This document shows positions 22,496 to 34,120 of a DNA stretch of 64,000 nucleotides, one piece after another; within the stretch, counting starts at the first letter, position 1; every line of letters begins with the position of its first letter. The translations under genes were made by a program, and so were the position numbers. Location: positions 2,752,573-2,816,572 of the forward strand of contig NC_079422.1 in the NCBI RefSeq assembly GCF_026213295.1. The letters run 5' to 3'. Source of the DNA: Gadus chalcogrammus (taxonomy: Eukaryota; Chordata; Actinopteri; Gadiformes; Gadidae). The notes under the pieces are model-generated. The model searched no databases. It was not told the DNA's origin and saw only the letters and a list, made by a program, of their open reading frames with translations.

Positions 22496-23704
22496 TTAAC
22501 CTGTATGGCTTTTTCGTTTTAACTTCTTGTTGACTGAATTGATTCTCTTTCTTAGTGCCAAATTTATTCTTTTTTGTTTTGCAATAGCCCTCTCTGCTCT
22601 CCTTCTCATACATTTTTCCTTTTCTAGTTGCCTTATTAGGTCCTCCACAGTCGCCCCATCAGTCCCTGGCAGTCTGGTCCCTGGAGCAGCTGGCCCTGGC
22701 AAAAGTTATTCCTTCACTGTTGACCCCTGAAATCCCTGGATCACCCGCCACTGGATCACCCGCCCCTGAATCACCCGCCCCTGAATCACCCGCCCCTGAA
22801 TCACCCGCCCCTGAATCACCCGCCCCTGAATCACCTGCCCCTGGCAATGTGGCCTCTTGATTGCTCTCTCTGTCTCCTGTGATGTCCTTTTCAACGCTCT
22901 TGAAATCCACCTAAATTTCTCCCTCAATCTCTGTAACAATTACAAGGTAATGTTGCTGTTATATGTATTTTGCCTTTGCATTTGCAACTACTGTCATCTC
23001 CAATGTAAAAAAATGAATTAAAGCAAAACATTTCTGTAATCTGAATTAAATCATCTGCCACAATCAGAAACTAATACAATTTATAAATGGATCTACCGGC
23101 AATTGTTAATTGGGTAGAAATGTGTCGATTATCTACATTGTGTGCAAATCCTCAGAGAATCCCTTCCTTCTGGTTGTTTTTTAAACTGAATGTACAAATA
23201 TGAATTATGTAATCTCATTAGTAGTGTAGTCTATCCTTGAATTACATGAAATGGGGAATATTGTTAGCTGCATGGATCATACCGAAGTTTAATTTGGCGC
23301 AATATGTGTGGTCCGTTGCACTTGGTTCCGGAGGCACCCTCACAGAAGGGGGTTTCCTCCTCTTCGGTTTAGGGCGATGGATGAAAACTGTTGGGCCTGC
23401 ATCGGGCCTCAACTTCAACATCCTATCTAATTTGTGGCTTGAATTGGTCATTTTCAAAGTGTACCTGTAGGTAGGCTTGTAAGATCAGTTTCCATTGCAC
23501 TTCAAATATCATTGGAAAGTCATAATTCTCTACACTTAGAATTATTATGCCCTTTGAAATGCTAGCAAGTGATCTGAACATTACGTTACATCGTTTTTGA
23601 CTGTTGCTGACTGTCAATAAGTTTTGACGGCTGACCATTGCCAGCCATTTCTCCCTGCGCTCTTGGGGAAGCCGTGATAACCCTTCTCGGACCGATTGGA
23701 GCAT
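22496..23704 (-). pseudogene. Decayed THAP-like / coiled-coil coding remnants with GAGDS repeat
   Basis: Minus-strand pieces: near 23704-23590 a THAP-like start (YHGFPK in one frame, then RREKWLAMVSRQN in another, split by a frameshift near 23660); 22910-22704 a low-complexity stretch with repeated GAGDS from a 15-bp minisatellite; 22702-22496 a basic coiled-coil-like segment (ATVEDLIRQLEKEKC, then LALRKRINSVNKKLKRK). THAP followed by a helix-rich segment is the usual N-terminal order in P-element and related transposases. No catalytic domain was found. The assignment is tentative. Confidence 0.35.
22736..22846. repeat. 15-bp minisatellite, about seven copies
   Basis: The unit CCCCTGAATCACCCG repeats head to tail; the first two copies have GGATCACC instead. 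A 15-bp period keeps the frame, so the minus strand reads as repeated GAGDS, but nothing shows that it is translated. Confidence 0.85.
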
Positions 23705-24576
23705 CCAAATGCTGCACAGCCAACCATGGTATGACCATTGATCTATAAAATGTTAGTTGTAACCAAGAACCATGACACCATTGAAGATCACAGAGCGGGT
23801 AACAACTGTTCCTCAACCACTTATGCCCCGACTTTTGAGAATAGGTTAGAGGTCAGAGTTCATGACCAAACGAGGATCCTCCCTCCTAAACCCATTTAGA
23901 ATTTGCTCAGGGCTATTCTAAGTATTGAAATGGCATAAAGTATAGTATATTTGCAATGTTATATGTTAATGGTTTGCCCTAAGTATATAGTGTTCCCTGC
24001 TGTGTCCATTGTTGAATCTGTTCACACAATCGCAATCACTTGTTCTTGTCACACTAATTGTTTAATAAAAAAAAAATACAATTTCATTCATCCAAGCGTA
24101 ATGAGTTGTTATTCTTTAATATATTTGATACTTTGTGTGGCTTATATCTTTAAATGATCATGGTAGAACATCTTGAATACTTTGATTTCAACACAGATGT
24201 AAGGTAAAAGTTAAGGTTAGGCCAGTATGCTAACACGAACATGAAGCTTTCCCTCCGAAACTTAAAAACGTATCTAAGTAATAGCACTTATAGATAGCTT
24301 TCAGTTGCCCCCCTACCGCTCTAAATGTAAAACTGACATTTACAAATATGTAATAATGCAATAACAGTCAGACAAATACTTGTATGTGATTTTTTCATTC
24401 ATATTTACCATTTAATATTGAAATCTCTGCTGTCGTCCCATAGAATAACATTGAAAGCGCGGCGTGTTTGGAACTATTGAGGCTTACATGAACCACGTGA
24501 CAACCACGTGACCACCCTGTCGGCGAGATCATAGCGTGTCGCAACTCTCTCTCTCTATAGCTCTGGTCCAGACTCT

Positions 24577-25370
24577 CTGTACAAATGAAATGAAATGAAG
24601 TGAAGTACGAGAGTCTGGTAGAACCAGGCTAACGTTGGTGTAGTTGTGTTGAGGAATGTCACAGATTTCACTGTAACTTCGCCGTTAATGTGCAGCCGGG
24701 TCTTCCGTTAGCCAATGGGATGAATGCTCATAGCTTCATATATTGCCGTGGAGGGATTACATTGCAATGAGTGGGAAACCCCATGCGTCGAAAAAAGAAG
24801 CACATGGTCCTCCGTTAGCCAATGGGATTAATGCTCATAGCGTCTCTATGCGCAGCCGTCGGGTCCCCCGTGAAGGGGTTACATTGTAACGAGTTGGAAA
24901 CCCCATGCGTCGAAAAAAGAAGCACAAGGGTACCCTTTTGCGTCAGAAACTGAAGCCAAAGTCACTGACCAAAAATCGACGCGTTCGGAGTGAGAATGTG
25001 TTTAAGTGATTCCGTCAGACCAGCACGGATTTTGAGTCAAGCCCCCGCCGTGGTAAACTTTGACACACACACACGGGAATCTGTGTGTGTGTGCCACGGA
25101 ATATCAGTGTCATTTACTTGCATTGGAGCAACTTCCGTGGACACATCAAGGACAATTTAAGTGTTTTCAGTGAGACCACCTCGGGTTTTGAATAATCCCC
25201 CGTGGTCGACTCGCTCGTTGAAACGGGGATCCGTGTGTGAGCCACGGAACATCAGTGTCATTAACTTGCATTGGAGCGATTCCGTGGCACATCAGGGAAA
25301 TCGGCGTGTTTCCGTGATGTGGCCACGGATTTCGAGTTAAGTGTCCGTAGTCATTACACAGATTCCTGTG
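24577..25370. repeat. Degenerate direct-repeat mosaic, non-coding
   Basis: CCGTTAGCCAATGGGAT recurs near 24705 and 24812, AACCCCATGCGTCGAAAAAA near 24778 and 24899, and ATCAGTGTCATT...ACTTGCATTGGAGC near 25100 and 25250. Spacings differ (about 107, 121 and 150 bp), so this is not one simple array. A (CA)n/(GT)n tract lies at 25060-25095. 25371-25690 follows with no identifiable content. Confidence 0.5.
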
Positions 25371-25689
25371 AGACCAGGTTGGGTTTGCTTGTCATCACAA
25401 AACATGAATGAGCAAGGTCATTGAGTAGCTTACTGACAACAACAAAACACCTTAGACCACTTTCCTTGATAATTGTGTACAAACTCCTCCACAAAAAACT
25501 TGTACCCCTTTGTCAGCCTGGACTGTGGTGTTGTTGAGTGTGTCTCCACAATCTTCTGCACATCTTCAAATCCCAAATTGGGAAAACCCACCGGGGAAGT
25601 GGCGAAGAAACAATCCATTTTTGCATTGACAGCAATACAAAAATGACTTTGCCCGGTGTGACATCATTTCCAATTTTTGTGAGAGAGGC

Positions 25690-26945
25690 CCATTGTCATT
25701 TCAGATATCCACAAAGACATTCCTCATAGGCGAAATGACGTCATTTTCGCCATTCATGTCTATGGGGTTTCTCATTGCAGATATCTACAATTCAGATTGC
25801 GGATATCCACTTTTGTGAATTACCGATATCTGCAACTGAATTGTAGATATCTGTAATTCCCAGTTTGAGGATATCTACAATTTGATTCTGACTAGTCATA
25901 ATTCCAGTTCAAGATATCTTTAATTTCACCTCAATTCAAGATATCTACATGTCCCTTTTCAGATATCTTAAATTAAGTTTTGACTAGGCGAAATTACGTT
26001 GTAGATATCTCTAACTGGAGTTACGACTAGTCAAAATGACGTTGTAGATATCTCTAACTGGAGTTACGACTAGTCAAAATGACGTTGTAGATATCTATTA
26101 TGAAGTGATAGATATCTTGAAAGGAATTTTGATGAGAGATATCTACAATTGTAGATATCTGTAACTTTCATTCCGCCTAGTCAAAATCTAATTACAGATA
26201 TCTTGAACTTGAGTTTTGACTAGGCAAAATGACGTTTCAGATATCTGTATTGACAAATTATAGGACCGCCTCCCGCGAATAAAACGATTATTCCCAGAAA
26301 ACTGAGTAATAAAACGTACCTTGCTCGATATCAACAACTTCTTTCTGACTAGTCGTAATTACATTTTGAATAGTTGGTATATCTAGTAATATATATATCT
26401 CATTCAAGATATCTGTAAAGTCATTTTGCCTAGTCAAAACTCAAATTCAAGATATCTGTAACGTCATTTTACCTAGTCAAAACTCAAATTCAAGATATCT
26501 GTAATTCGATTTTGACTAGGCGGAATGAAAGTTACAGATATCTATATCTCTAATCAAAATTCCTTTGAAGATATCTATAACTTGATAATAGATATCTACT
26601 ATTAAATTATGACTCCAGTTTGAGATATCTACAACGTCATTTTGACTAGTCGTAACTCCAGTTAGAGATATCTACAACGTCATTTCGCCTAGTCAAAACT
26701 TAATTTAAGATATCTGAAAAGGGACATGTAGATATCTTGAATTGAGCTGAATTAAAGAAATCTTGAACTGGAATTATAACTAGTCAGAATGAAATTGTCG
26801 ATATCTCAAACTGGAATTACAGATATCTACAATTCAGTTGCAGATATCCGTAATTTACAAAGTGGATATCCACAACTGAATTGTAGATATCTGCAATGAG
26901 AAACCCCATATATGGGGTTTCTCATTGCAGATATCTACAATTGCA
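25690..26945. mobile_element. Large palindrome built of GATATC-centred motifs
   Basis: The arms 25759-26270 and 26330-26910 mirror each other. ATGGGGTTTCTCATTGC starts the left arm and its complement closes the right. TACATGTCCCTTTTCAG near 25947 pairs with its complement near 26710. Within both arms the motif AGATATCT or a close variant recurs every 20-40 bases, alternating with GACTAGTC/GACTAGGC and with CAATT, GTAATT or TAAATT linkers. The central 60-70 bp (about 26258-26330) is single-copy. A small perfect palindrome closes the right end (26890-26935). A fragment of the same family lies at 58790-58905. No protein is encoded. Confidence 0.75.
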
Positions 26946-27125
26946 AAATCAGCAAAATCCAAAGTGTTAGATATTCAGTGTTGGAGTGAAGTGTAAAACA
27001 TATAGAGTTGTTTCAACACTGTTTAGTGTAATTTAACTACAAGAGAGTTATTCTTCAAAAAGAGTTGGTGTTAATACAGGGAGTCAAATTTATTCTGCAA
27101 AACACTCAACAGTGTTGATTTAAAA
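26946..27125. repeat. 'AGTGTT'-rich non-coding repeat
   Basis: Short blocks such as CAACACTGTTTAGTGTAATT and CTCAACAGTGTTGATTTA occur in both orientations. A similar style of sequence lies at 58553-58745. It may be a small MITE; ends are not resolved. Confidence 0.35.
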
Positions 27126-27130
27126 ATATA

Positions 27131-30100
27131 GTGTTACTCCAGAAGACAAACCATTGGTGGTTGTCTGAAAGAGGCGTGAGTCTAGCCAGATACACTCTTT
27201 TCTTTGGACTGGAAAATGATCAGACAGTCCAACAGAACTCTGCAGTTCAGTCCCGGAGATGCTCAACCACCGCTACATATCAAGATGGTCCAAAGAGCAG
27301 GAGGGATTTACGCCTAACTGACAAGCAACTGTTTGGCAAGGAATGCCGCGAGGCAATCTCTTTATTGAAGCACACGACTGATGCAACAATTGTCCAAGAG
27401 AAGATGAGGGCAACATTTCAATACCGCCAGACACTGGTTCAAGACCAGGAAAACTCCTCCACAGTCCTGTATGTTTTCCCACGTTTCCTCGATACCCCTG
27501 GCTTGGTAGGAAATACATAGCATTGTTTAATTAATTTTAAAGAGAACAATGATTACTGGAGGATTACACTTTCATTTAAACAAGCATAAAAATACTGAAA
27601 TTTAATTTGCGGATGGTTGGTGTCTATGAGAGGTTGCAAGGACTTAAAGTGTTTCTACTGTAGATTGACCAAGACTTCACCATGATGTTCAGAGAGGATG
27701 CTTCTGGCAGATTTTTGGAAAAATGGCCCACCTACTTCAAACCTAGGATCCTGGCAAACTCCAAGAATTTGAATGAGTTCGTCGAAGACCTCTTGTCTGG
27801 AAATCAACGCTCCGATGGGTCTGGTAAGCATGGCTCATTAGCTCTTTGAAAACAATTTAATTCATACTGAATGCTCCAAAATATTGCTATGTGCATAATC
27901 TGGTCTAATTAAAGTGGAAAGGAAGCAATCAAATAAACAGATGTCTTAGCATAGTTAATATTTCAATAGACCAATAATCAAAATAAGTCGGAAATATGAC
28001 CATTATTAGAATAAAGCCACAAACAAGTGCATAAATTATAATGTTTTCAGCCTGTGCGCCGCCATCTCTGTTTTCAGAATACGATGACGGTCAGAGAATG
28101 GGTGGTAACATTCTATGTTGTTTTACATAGCGGCTCATCAGCCTCACTAGCCGCGTTAACATGGACACATCTGATCCGCATAGATTTCTAATGCGGCATA
28201 GATCTTGTTTCCTAAAATGTGTCCGAATGTACTGTATACATGGCAGTAACAAAAGTGTCCGTTATGTCTCCGCGCACACTGACCACAACATCTGGACCGG
28301 CGGCGACATAATGGATGTCTTACACTAGCGGGGATTTTTAAATTTGATTTTAATGGAAAAGCACAGCAGGAGAGAGCTTTTCTCTGCTTGCTGCTCATTA
28401 AGAAGGGGAAGGACAGCGCAGAAAACGTATTATTATAATAACCCTAAGCTCCGCCGCAACATGAGGAAATTTGATGCGGAGTCCGCAGCCACGACTGGTG
28501 GGAGGGAAGAGTGGTCTTACGGGAATTTAGTGACCAGGAATCCTCGAAGGTCCATTTGCGAACTACTGCAGCTGCCATCTCTCTAAGTTAAGCAGTATTT
28601 TAACGTTCAGCCTGCAAAAGTACTACTAGTAGCCTACTCATTTACAGTTACCTCGGACGCGCGCGGACACTACGATACGCGAAACACGTCATTAATAAAC
28701 ACCCATGTCCCGTCGCTTAGCAAACCGGACACGCTTACCGGACTACTTTTACGGAGTGATAACAAAGACGTGAATCAGGCAATAAATCCACTTTCCTTGA
28801 CAGCGGTGAAGTTCGGTGTGCTTATAAGTACCGACGGAGCTCAGTGGACCAATTGCGAACTACTGCGGCTGCTCTAAAGTAAACCCCAATCTATTCGGAA
28901 TAAGTGCATACATGGCGATTAAAACGGACTACACCACCTCTTCTATTCAGCATAGAATCTATGCCGAACAGATAATTGTATTCCGAATGAGGCGTATACA
29001 TGATCATTTTCTGTTCCGCATAGAAATCTATGCGGAACAGGTGTGTCCATGTAAACGCGGCTACTGGAGGTGATAATAACTGAGATCTCCCGGCTCTGCC
29101 CGTCCACAGGATGTTGTTTACAGCTATGAAAAGTAGTAGCCTACACGGGTGCAGCAGCTGGGCTACCACGCTGTCTTAGAGTTCGTTCATTTCATGATAC
29201 AGTAATTGTCGTGCCATTTGGTGGCACATGATATGCGAAATAGTGCAACGACGGTGTTTGCAAGGATTATTGTCCAAATCAAGGATTATTTTGGCGATGG
29301 ATTAAGAATATGATCAAGAGCATGGAGCGAGTCTGCAAACACGACAATCTTCGCAACGGAGTGTACAATTTCTCTGTTTCTCTAGTACTAGAAAGCAAGT
29401 TTACCTCTCGTTCTCTGCCTGGCAAGCGCGTTTCTGCACTCTCTACTGGCATAAGAACCACAGCGCCCGGGTCCGATTTGACAGGTCGTCCGTGCTAGAC
29501 TCTCCAGACTATACCACTAAAATAAAATTGTTGGCACCCGCATTCTGGCTTCAGCGATGTGGGACAGCACAAGCACCCTCTTCCAATGTAATCAGCCTCT
29601 AAAAAGTGGTTCCTACATACTCTCTGCACTCATCCATTCCGGGGCTGAGGCGTTCAATGCAGCTAACATCTTTGGAGCAGTTTAGGCTTCTTGACAGGAA
29701 TGACATGGCAATAACTATTTTACCACTCTCTTTTACCCGATAATATTTGTTTGAACATCAGGGGCAATACAAAATGACCCCCCTGTTCTTCTTTCCAAGA
29801 TTCGACATGTATTGAAAGGCTAACCATCTGTGACGTAGGGCCTGATTTTTAAAACAGGCGCGCCTAGTGCGAAAGTCGTTATCAACATTTCATTTTCCGT
29901 GAAATACTGAATTTCATGTTAATGGAAAATCCATGTATTCTCAAAAATGAAAAAGCAACCAAAAAATGGTCACAGTTCTCATTGCTTCATTTCCACTTTA
30001 AGGTTGTTTTCAGATGTAAATCTTTCTGACAATCTTGTACTTTCTTCTGCTTTCCCCCTAGGCTGGGACAGTGACCTGTCAAGCATACTTCTGCTGATTC

Positions 30101-30190
30101 ACCTACTTCCCCCCACTGCAAAAGGACACAAGAAGGGTCCTAGAATAAGCTCATATCAAGCTGTCTAACATCTTGTGAGATATCTGACGG
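27131..30190 (+). pseudogene. SAMD3-like fish gene family member, broken, introns retained
   Basis: Three exons are readable. The first (27131-27508) includes LRLTDKQLFGKECREA and ends VFPRFLDTPGL at the donor TTG|GTAGGA. The second (27672-27821) begins IDQDFTMMF after a pyrimidine-rich AG, includes RFLEKWPTYFKPRIL and ends at a GTAAGC donor. The third starts about 30061 after CCCCCTAG with GWDSDLSSILLLIHLLPPTAK and hits a stop at 30166-30168. The order and spacing fit a family that fish genomes annotate as sterile-alpha-motif-domain-3-like; I rely on memory for that. The SAM domain itself is not here. The second intron has a transposon at 28150-29061. The ERV starts 50 bp after the last exon and probably removed the rest. 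Retained introns show DNA-level duplication, not retroposition. Confidence 0.6.
28150..29061. mobile_element. Inverted-repeat element with TA duplication
   Basis: The ends GCCGCGTTAACATGGACAC and GTGTCCATGTAAACGCGGC are flanked by TA on both sides (28148-28149 and 29062-29063). Subterminal parts with CCGCATAGATTTCTA mirror AGAAATCTATGCGG. A TA duplication suggests a Tc1/mariner-related MITE. A frame at 28344-28586 is inside it and has no recognisable domain. 29062-30060, the rest of the intron, includes dispersed-repeat-like text near 29330-29515 and otherwise nothing identifiable. Confidence 0.6.
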
Positions 30191-30239
30191 TAAGCAATAT
30201 TTATTGTAAGTTCTTCTGTGCAACTTGTGCATGGGCTGC

Positions 30240-30598
30240 TGTAGTAGATTAATCGAGATATAAACACTTAGACTAATTCAAGAGAGAGAGAGAGTAAAAT
30301 GAAAACGAGGGGGTCCGGAAGCAAGAATTGCAAATACTTTATCGTGCAGAAAAAAACAACGACAAACAGCCTGAGTGGGGTCATAGGAGTCACGTGGTTC
30401 AAACAAAACTGCGGCGTCTTTTTATCCACACAAACTGGCTTCTCTTGAGGTGTCTGCTAGTTCAGTCATAATTCACTTAACTGAACACGGTTCAGCAATT
30501 GGTCAGCAAATGGTCACAAAGATCGCCCAAAACACTAGGCTGAGGTCAGCATGCCTTAACCCCGTAGCTCCCTGCTCCTTTTAGGGGCCCCACCATCT
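30240..30598 (-). repeat. ERV 3' LTR (left in the window)
   Basis: It starts TGTAGTAGATTAATCG on the + strand and ends GGGGCCCCACCATC. It matches the right LTR over its whole length with scattered base changes and small indels. The divergence suggests an old insertion. The + strand contains GAGAGAGAGAGAG near 30281. Confidence 0.8.
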
Positions 30599-31966
30599 GT
30601 TCTGAACCCAGACTCCCAGGCTGGGTGTTTTCCACTATTAGATATACAGACCTCATAATAATCATAGTTTACCATAGAATATAATCATTAATTTCTACCA
30701 CATATCCACCCTTTTGTGACTGCCAAGATCACAACAAAAACATAACAGTCGTTTAGGCTATATTTTGCACTACATTTGATCATCATTAAAAACCTTTAAG
30801 CATGTTCAGGAATCTCAACCTGAATAATTCTCAGGATTTTTAAACCTGTTTAAGGCAAAAAGATCTATCAAATGTTTAACTAGAATTCACACATAACATA
30901 GTATTTTCAGCATGCATTGAAAATTAGCATTTCAGAATATATGACATAAAAAAAATATGAAACTCAAAAAATGACATTTCAAAAAATAAGTAAACAATAG
31001 AAATCAAAATAAAAAGAAATAAAAACTAAGATTGTCAACAAGCTTGCATAGATTTGGATAGCTCTGATTATCGTCATATACCGGTATACTATATAACGTG
31101 GGGGGTTTGGGCATCGTGGTTGTTGCTTCTGTTTGCAGCCACCAGCCCTGAAACCCATTAGTCCAATGTCCATTTGTTCACACTGTCTGAAATGGTTGTG
31201 GTTCACATGAGGGGTCTGAATTCTCACATTCCGGTCTCCTCTCTAGTTTCACTCCAATCTATCTCCCCATAGAGCATCCTCTCCCAGTCACCCGACTCCT
31301 CTATGCCCAGACACCATTTCATTGAATTATGGATATGTAATTCACACTGATCTTTCCTATGCACCATGTTCATGATTCTGGCGGAAGGTTAATGCACATA
31401 AGGCCGGTTGGTTATCCGCCATAACAGGTAAACCACAAATTCATTAACTTGGTCCTCCGCGGTGGTATCCTGAGTATATAAGGACAGTTTCCCCTTGTTG
31501 TCAATTAGTCCTGAATGATTTTTGGGCCGGATTATCCTGTGTTCCTCTCTGGCTTTCTTCAGTAGGCCTACCACCCTAATTCCTGGCCCTTCCAGGTTTG
31601 TGTTGTCCCCGTGGTTTCATCCTACCTCGGGGTCTGTGCTTGTGCCAGCGAAATCTGGCACAACCCGTAAAGGATCAGAAACAGGCTCCCCGTTTTCAGC
31701 ATCATCATGCTGCTGTATCTCTTGGCTCGACTGGATCTGGTCCTGGGGCAGCTGGTCAGCCCCACGTGTGTCTGCGTCTGGCTCCTCCTTCTCACGGTCG
31801 TCCCTGGCTTTGGGTTGAGCAGCTTTTGTGCAGTGGTTGAGATGATACCACGTGGCACTTCCTTCCACTTGGATGGATGTTGGTGTTGCGCTGGTGACTT
31901 TGTATGGTCCTTCTCTCCTGGGCTAGTTCCACTTTCTCCTGAACATCCTGAGATACACTTGGTCAC
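30599..31966 (-). pseudogene. ERV env remnant and integrase C-terminus
   Basis: About 32138-31620 gives the integrase C-terminal (GPY/F-type) region: EPGDQVYLRMFRRKW, then in another frame REGPYKVTSATPTSI and TWYHLNHC, typical of gammaretrovirus-like pol. A frame shift near 31940 separates the parts. Overlapping its end, in a different frame near 31720, a hydrophobic N-terminus (LFLILYGLCQISLAQA) looks like an Env signal peptide that soon meets a stop. Downstream, 31574-31389 and 31227-30979 are open but have no diagnostic motif; the second ends in a hydrophobic stretch. 30600-30975 is AT-rich without motif. Confidence 0.6.
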
Positions 31967-32138
31967 CTGGCTCCACCCCCCTTGGTGGCTCCTTCTCCAA
32001 CTCTGGAACTCTGTCTTTCTCTTGTTGAAAAATAAGCCTGTGTATGCCAGTTAGCTGTCCCAAATAGCGTCTTAATTCAGTTTCCAATTGTTCTAATGGA
32101 GGTCCTTTATGAGGCCCTCGAATGACAGGTGAAGGCAT

Positions 32139-33829
32139 GGGTCGACCCGTAACATTTCATGCGGGGTTAGATGCGTCGTTCTGTTAGTTTTCATGCGATA
32201 ACTCATTAGTGTCAGTCGTAGTGCATTAGTCTTTTAATTTAGTACTCTAATTTAATTTAGTTAATCTTTGTCTTAAGCGTCCGATTCCTCTCTCCACCAT
32301 ACCTTGTGGTTTGAGGAATGTAGACACAGCCTAATCTTTGTTTGACATGCAGATGTTAAATCACTTGTTTGAGTGTTTTCTGAATAAACGCAGCTCTATT
32401 GCCTGAGCTAATTTGTGACGGAATTCCAAACCTTGGCATGACTTCTCTAGTCAGAACCTTGATTACCGTAGCCGCACTTTGGTCTTCTGATGGGACTGCT
32501 TCTACCCATCTGTTGAACACTGTTTTTTCAATATTTCACACTTATTTAGCTGGATGTCAATCATTGTTTGCAAGTATGGTGAAGAAAAACCTTGTTTTCA
32601 ATTTTTTTCCTAATTCTCCTCAATACCTCCCCCCTTGCGCAATGGTCAAAACCATGCGCATTAAATGATAAGCAAATCTAAGAACGCCGTTGGTGCAACC
32701 AACGGCGTGACATATCTGACTCCTGTTCCCCCTCCACCTTTCATCAGCCGGCTTTTCCTATGATGGTTGCAGTCCGTCACTCCATGATCAAGTGAGCCAG
32801 TGCTCACAGTGACTCTGCCAAGTAATCGTGACTGTGCCTGCTTTAGGTTGTCCCGGGCTTCAAGGTGGGATCTTACCCGTCGTTGGCTAACCAGCCTTCC
32901 ATACTGGCTTATGCAGGATGCCGTACCTGGGATACGATCAATCCCCACCTATATGGTGGTATAGATCGCAAAGTGGAGGGATGGAGACAGAGTCTTCAGC
33001 CGCATCTGCCGTATGCAGCCATGTGTGTGCACATCAGGGCGACTATAAAACAAAAGATAATTTATCAGAGTTAAAATTATTAAAGTGTTGCAGCAGCATT
33101 AGTGGCATTTGAAGGTAAACCCACTACTTCCGAATCCAATTTGACAACATAGCATGTATGATCCCTTCCCAGCAGATGTGGCGTCAATCCACCTATTGTC
33201 CTTAACTAGGGAGATGTGAAAGAAAACAAAAATCACAATATTAAAACTTGCATTTTCAATATTGGGCGACTCACTTCTGTCTTAACCGTTACTCAAATCA
33301 CAATTCTCTTCATAATCCTACCCGATTGCCCTTCACGATCTATTTAAATTGGACGACCTAATTAAACCTTTTATTCTACCTATTGATTACATTTAGTGTT
33401 TTCCACATTTTGATTCACTACTATACCAAACCCAAACCCTCTACGTTAATTAACCATGTTGTTTTATCTGAAGCATGCTTTCAGTATCCCCTTGTGTATT
33501 CCATCACTTCCAGTAGGGGAGGGTTCTCCCCTACCTCGGCCGTCCTGACACACACACACGAGAACAGGCTCACACACACATCCTTTCTTATTCTATTTTA
33601 CTTATTTATGTTAAATGACATTTTGTCATTGTGGATAACCTAAATTAGAAATTTGGATAACGTTTTATCATACTTATTTGGTCTAATTTTTAAGTATTGC
33701 CGATTGTTTTTTCTAAATTATAAGATTACTTTTAATAAATTGTCTATTACTTATCATAATCTCTAAGGAAATATTTTATTTGTGTTGTTATCTTGGCACC
33801 TAGACCTCGTCAGGTCCAAGCACCAAAAT
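32139..33829. other. ERV interior, pol region deleted or unreadable
   Basis: I see no reverse transcriptase, protease or RNase H motif on either strand. Small frames occur at 32399-32668 (+) and 32661-32948 (-) without recognisable content. A (CACA)n-like tract lies near 33550-33580. Extensive decay or replacement is the likely reason. Confidence 0.4.
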
Positions 33830-33839
33830 AACATCCACC

Positions 33840-34120
33840 TATCCACGCAGAGTCCATGGGTTGGGTCCGCTCCTCTTTGATGAGTCACTTTACCCTGGCG
33901 CCATTGAACCCATTGACTCCTGTGGAGTGTGGTGTGCAGACAATTTTTAACACTAATTGCTCATGTTTTGGAGTCTAGATAATTATTCCTAAATCCTGTG
34001 ATCACCATGTAACTTACCTCAGGGACACATCAACACTCAGCTAGGAGGGAGATGGGGATCGAACTAGCAACCTTCGGTTACAAGACACCCTCTACTTCCT
34101 GAGCTAAACCGACCCCCAGC
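33840..34120 (-). mobile_element. tRNA-derived SINE
   Basis: On the minus strand from about 34120 the sequence reads GGTTTAGCTCAGGAAGTAG (A-box-like), then GGTTGCTAGTTCGATCC (B-box-like) about 45 bases later, the split promoter of RNA polymerase III. A body with TGATGTGTCCCTGAGG and a following AATTAGTG-type stretch is in the style of fish SINEs. The tail limit is approximate. It lies within the deleted pol part of the ERV. Confidence 0.6.

Larger units (their letters stand above)
20346..24576. mobile_element. Larger inverted-repeat element with ACCAGAGCTATAG ends, interrupted by Harbinger
   Basis: The right end carries CTATAGCTCTGG at about 24557-24568, preceded by GTGTCGCAACTCTCTCTCTC. The left end has the mirror (AGAGCTATAGAGAGAGAGAG then TTGCGACAC) starting at 21742. 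The first bases of that left end (ACCAG) are separated from it by the Harbinger insertion at 20357-21740. The inverted match continues inward (GTTTGGAACTATTGAGGC against GCCTCGAATAGTTCCAAAC). Contents are a 194-bp tandem duplication, a 15-bp minisatellite and decayed THAP-like coding pieces. The outermost target duplication is ambiguous. Confidence 0.5.

Noticed and set aside
34055..34120. Possible tRNA gene on the minus strand
   Set aside because: A- and B-box-like text is present but no cloverleaf closes; the long unrelated body fits a SINE.
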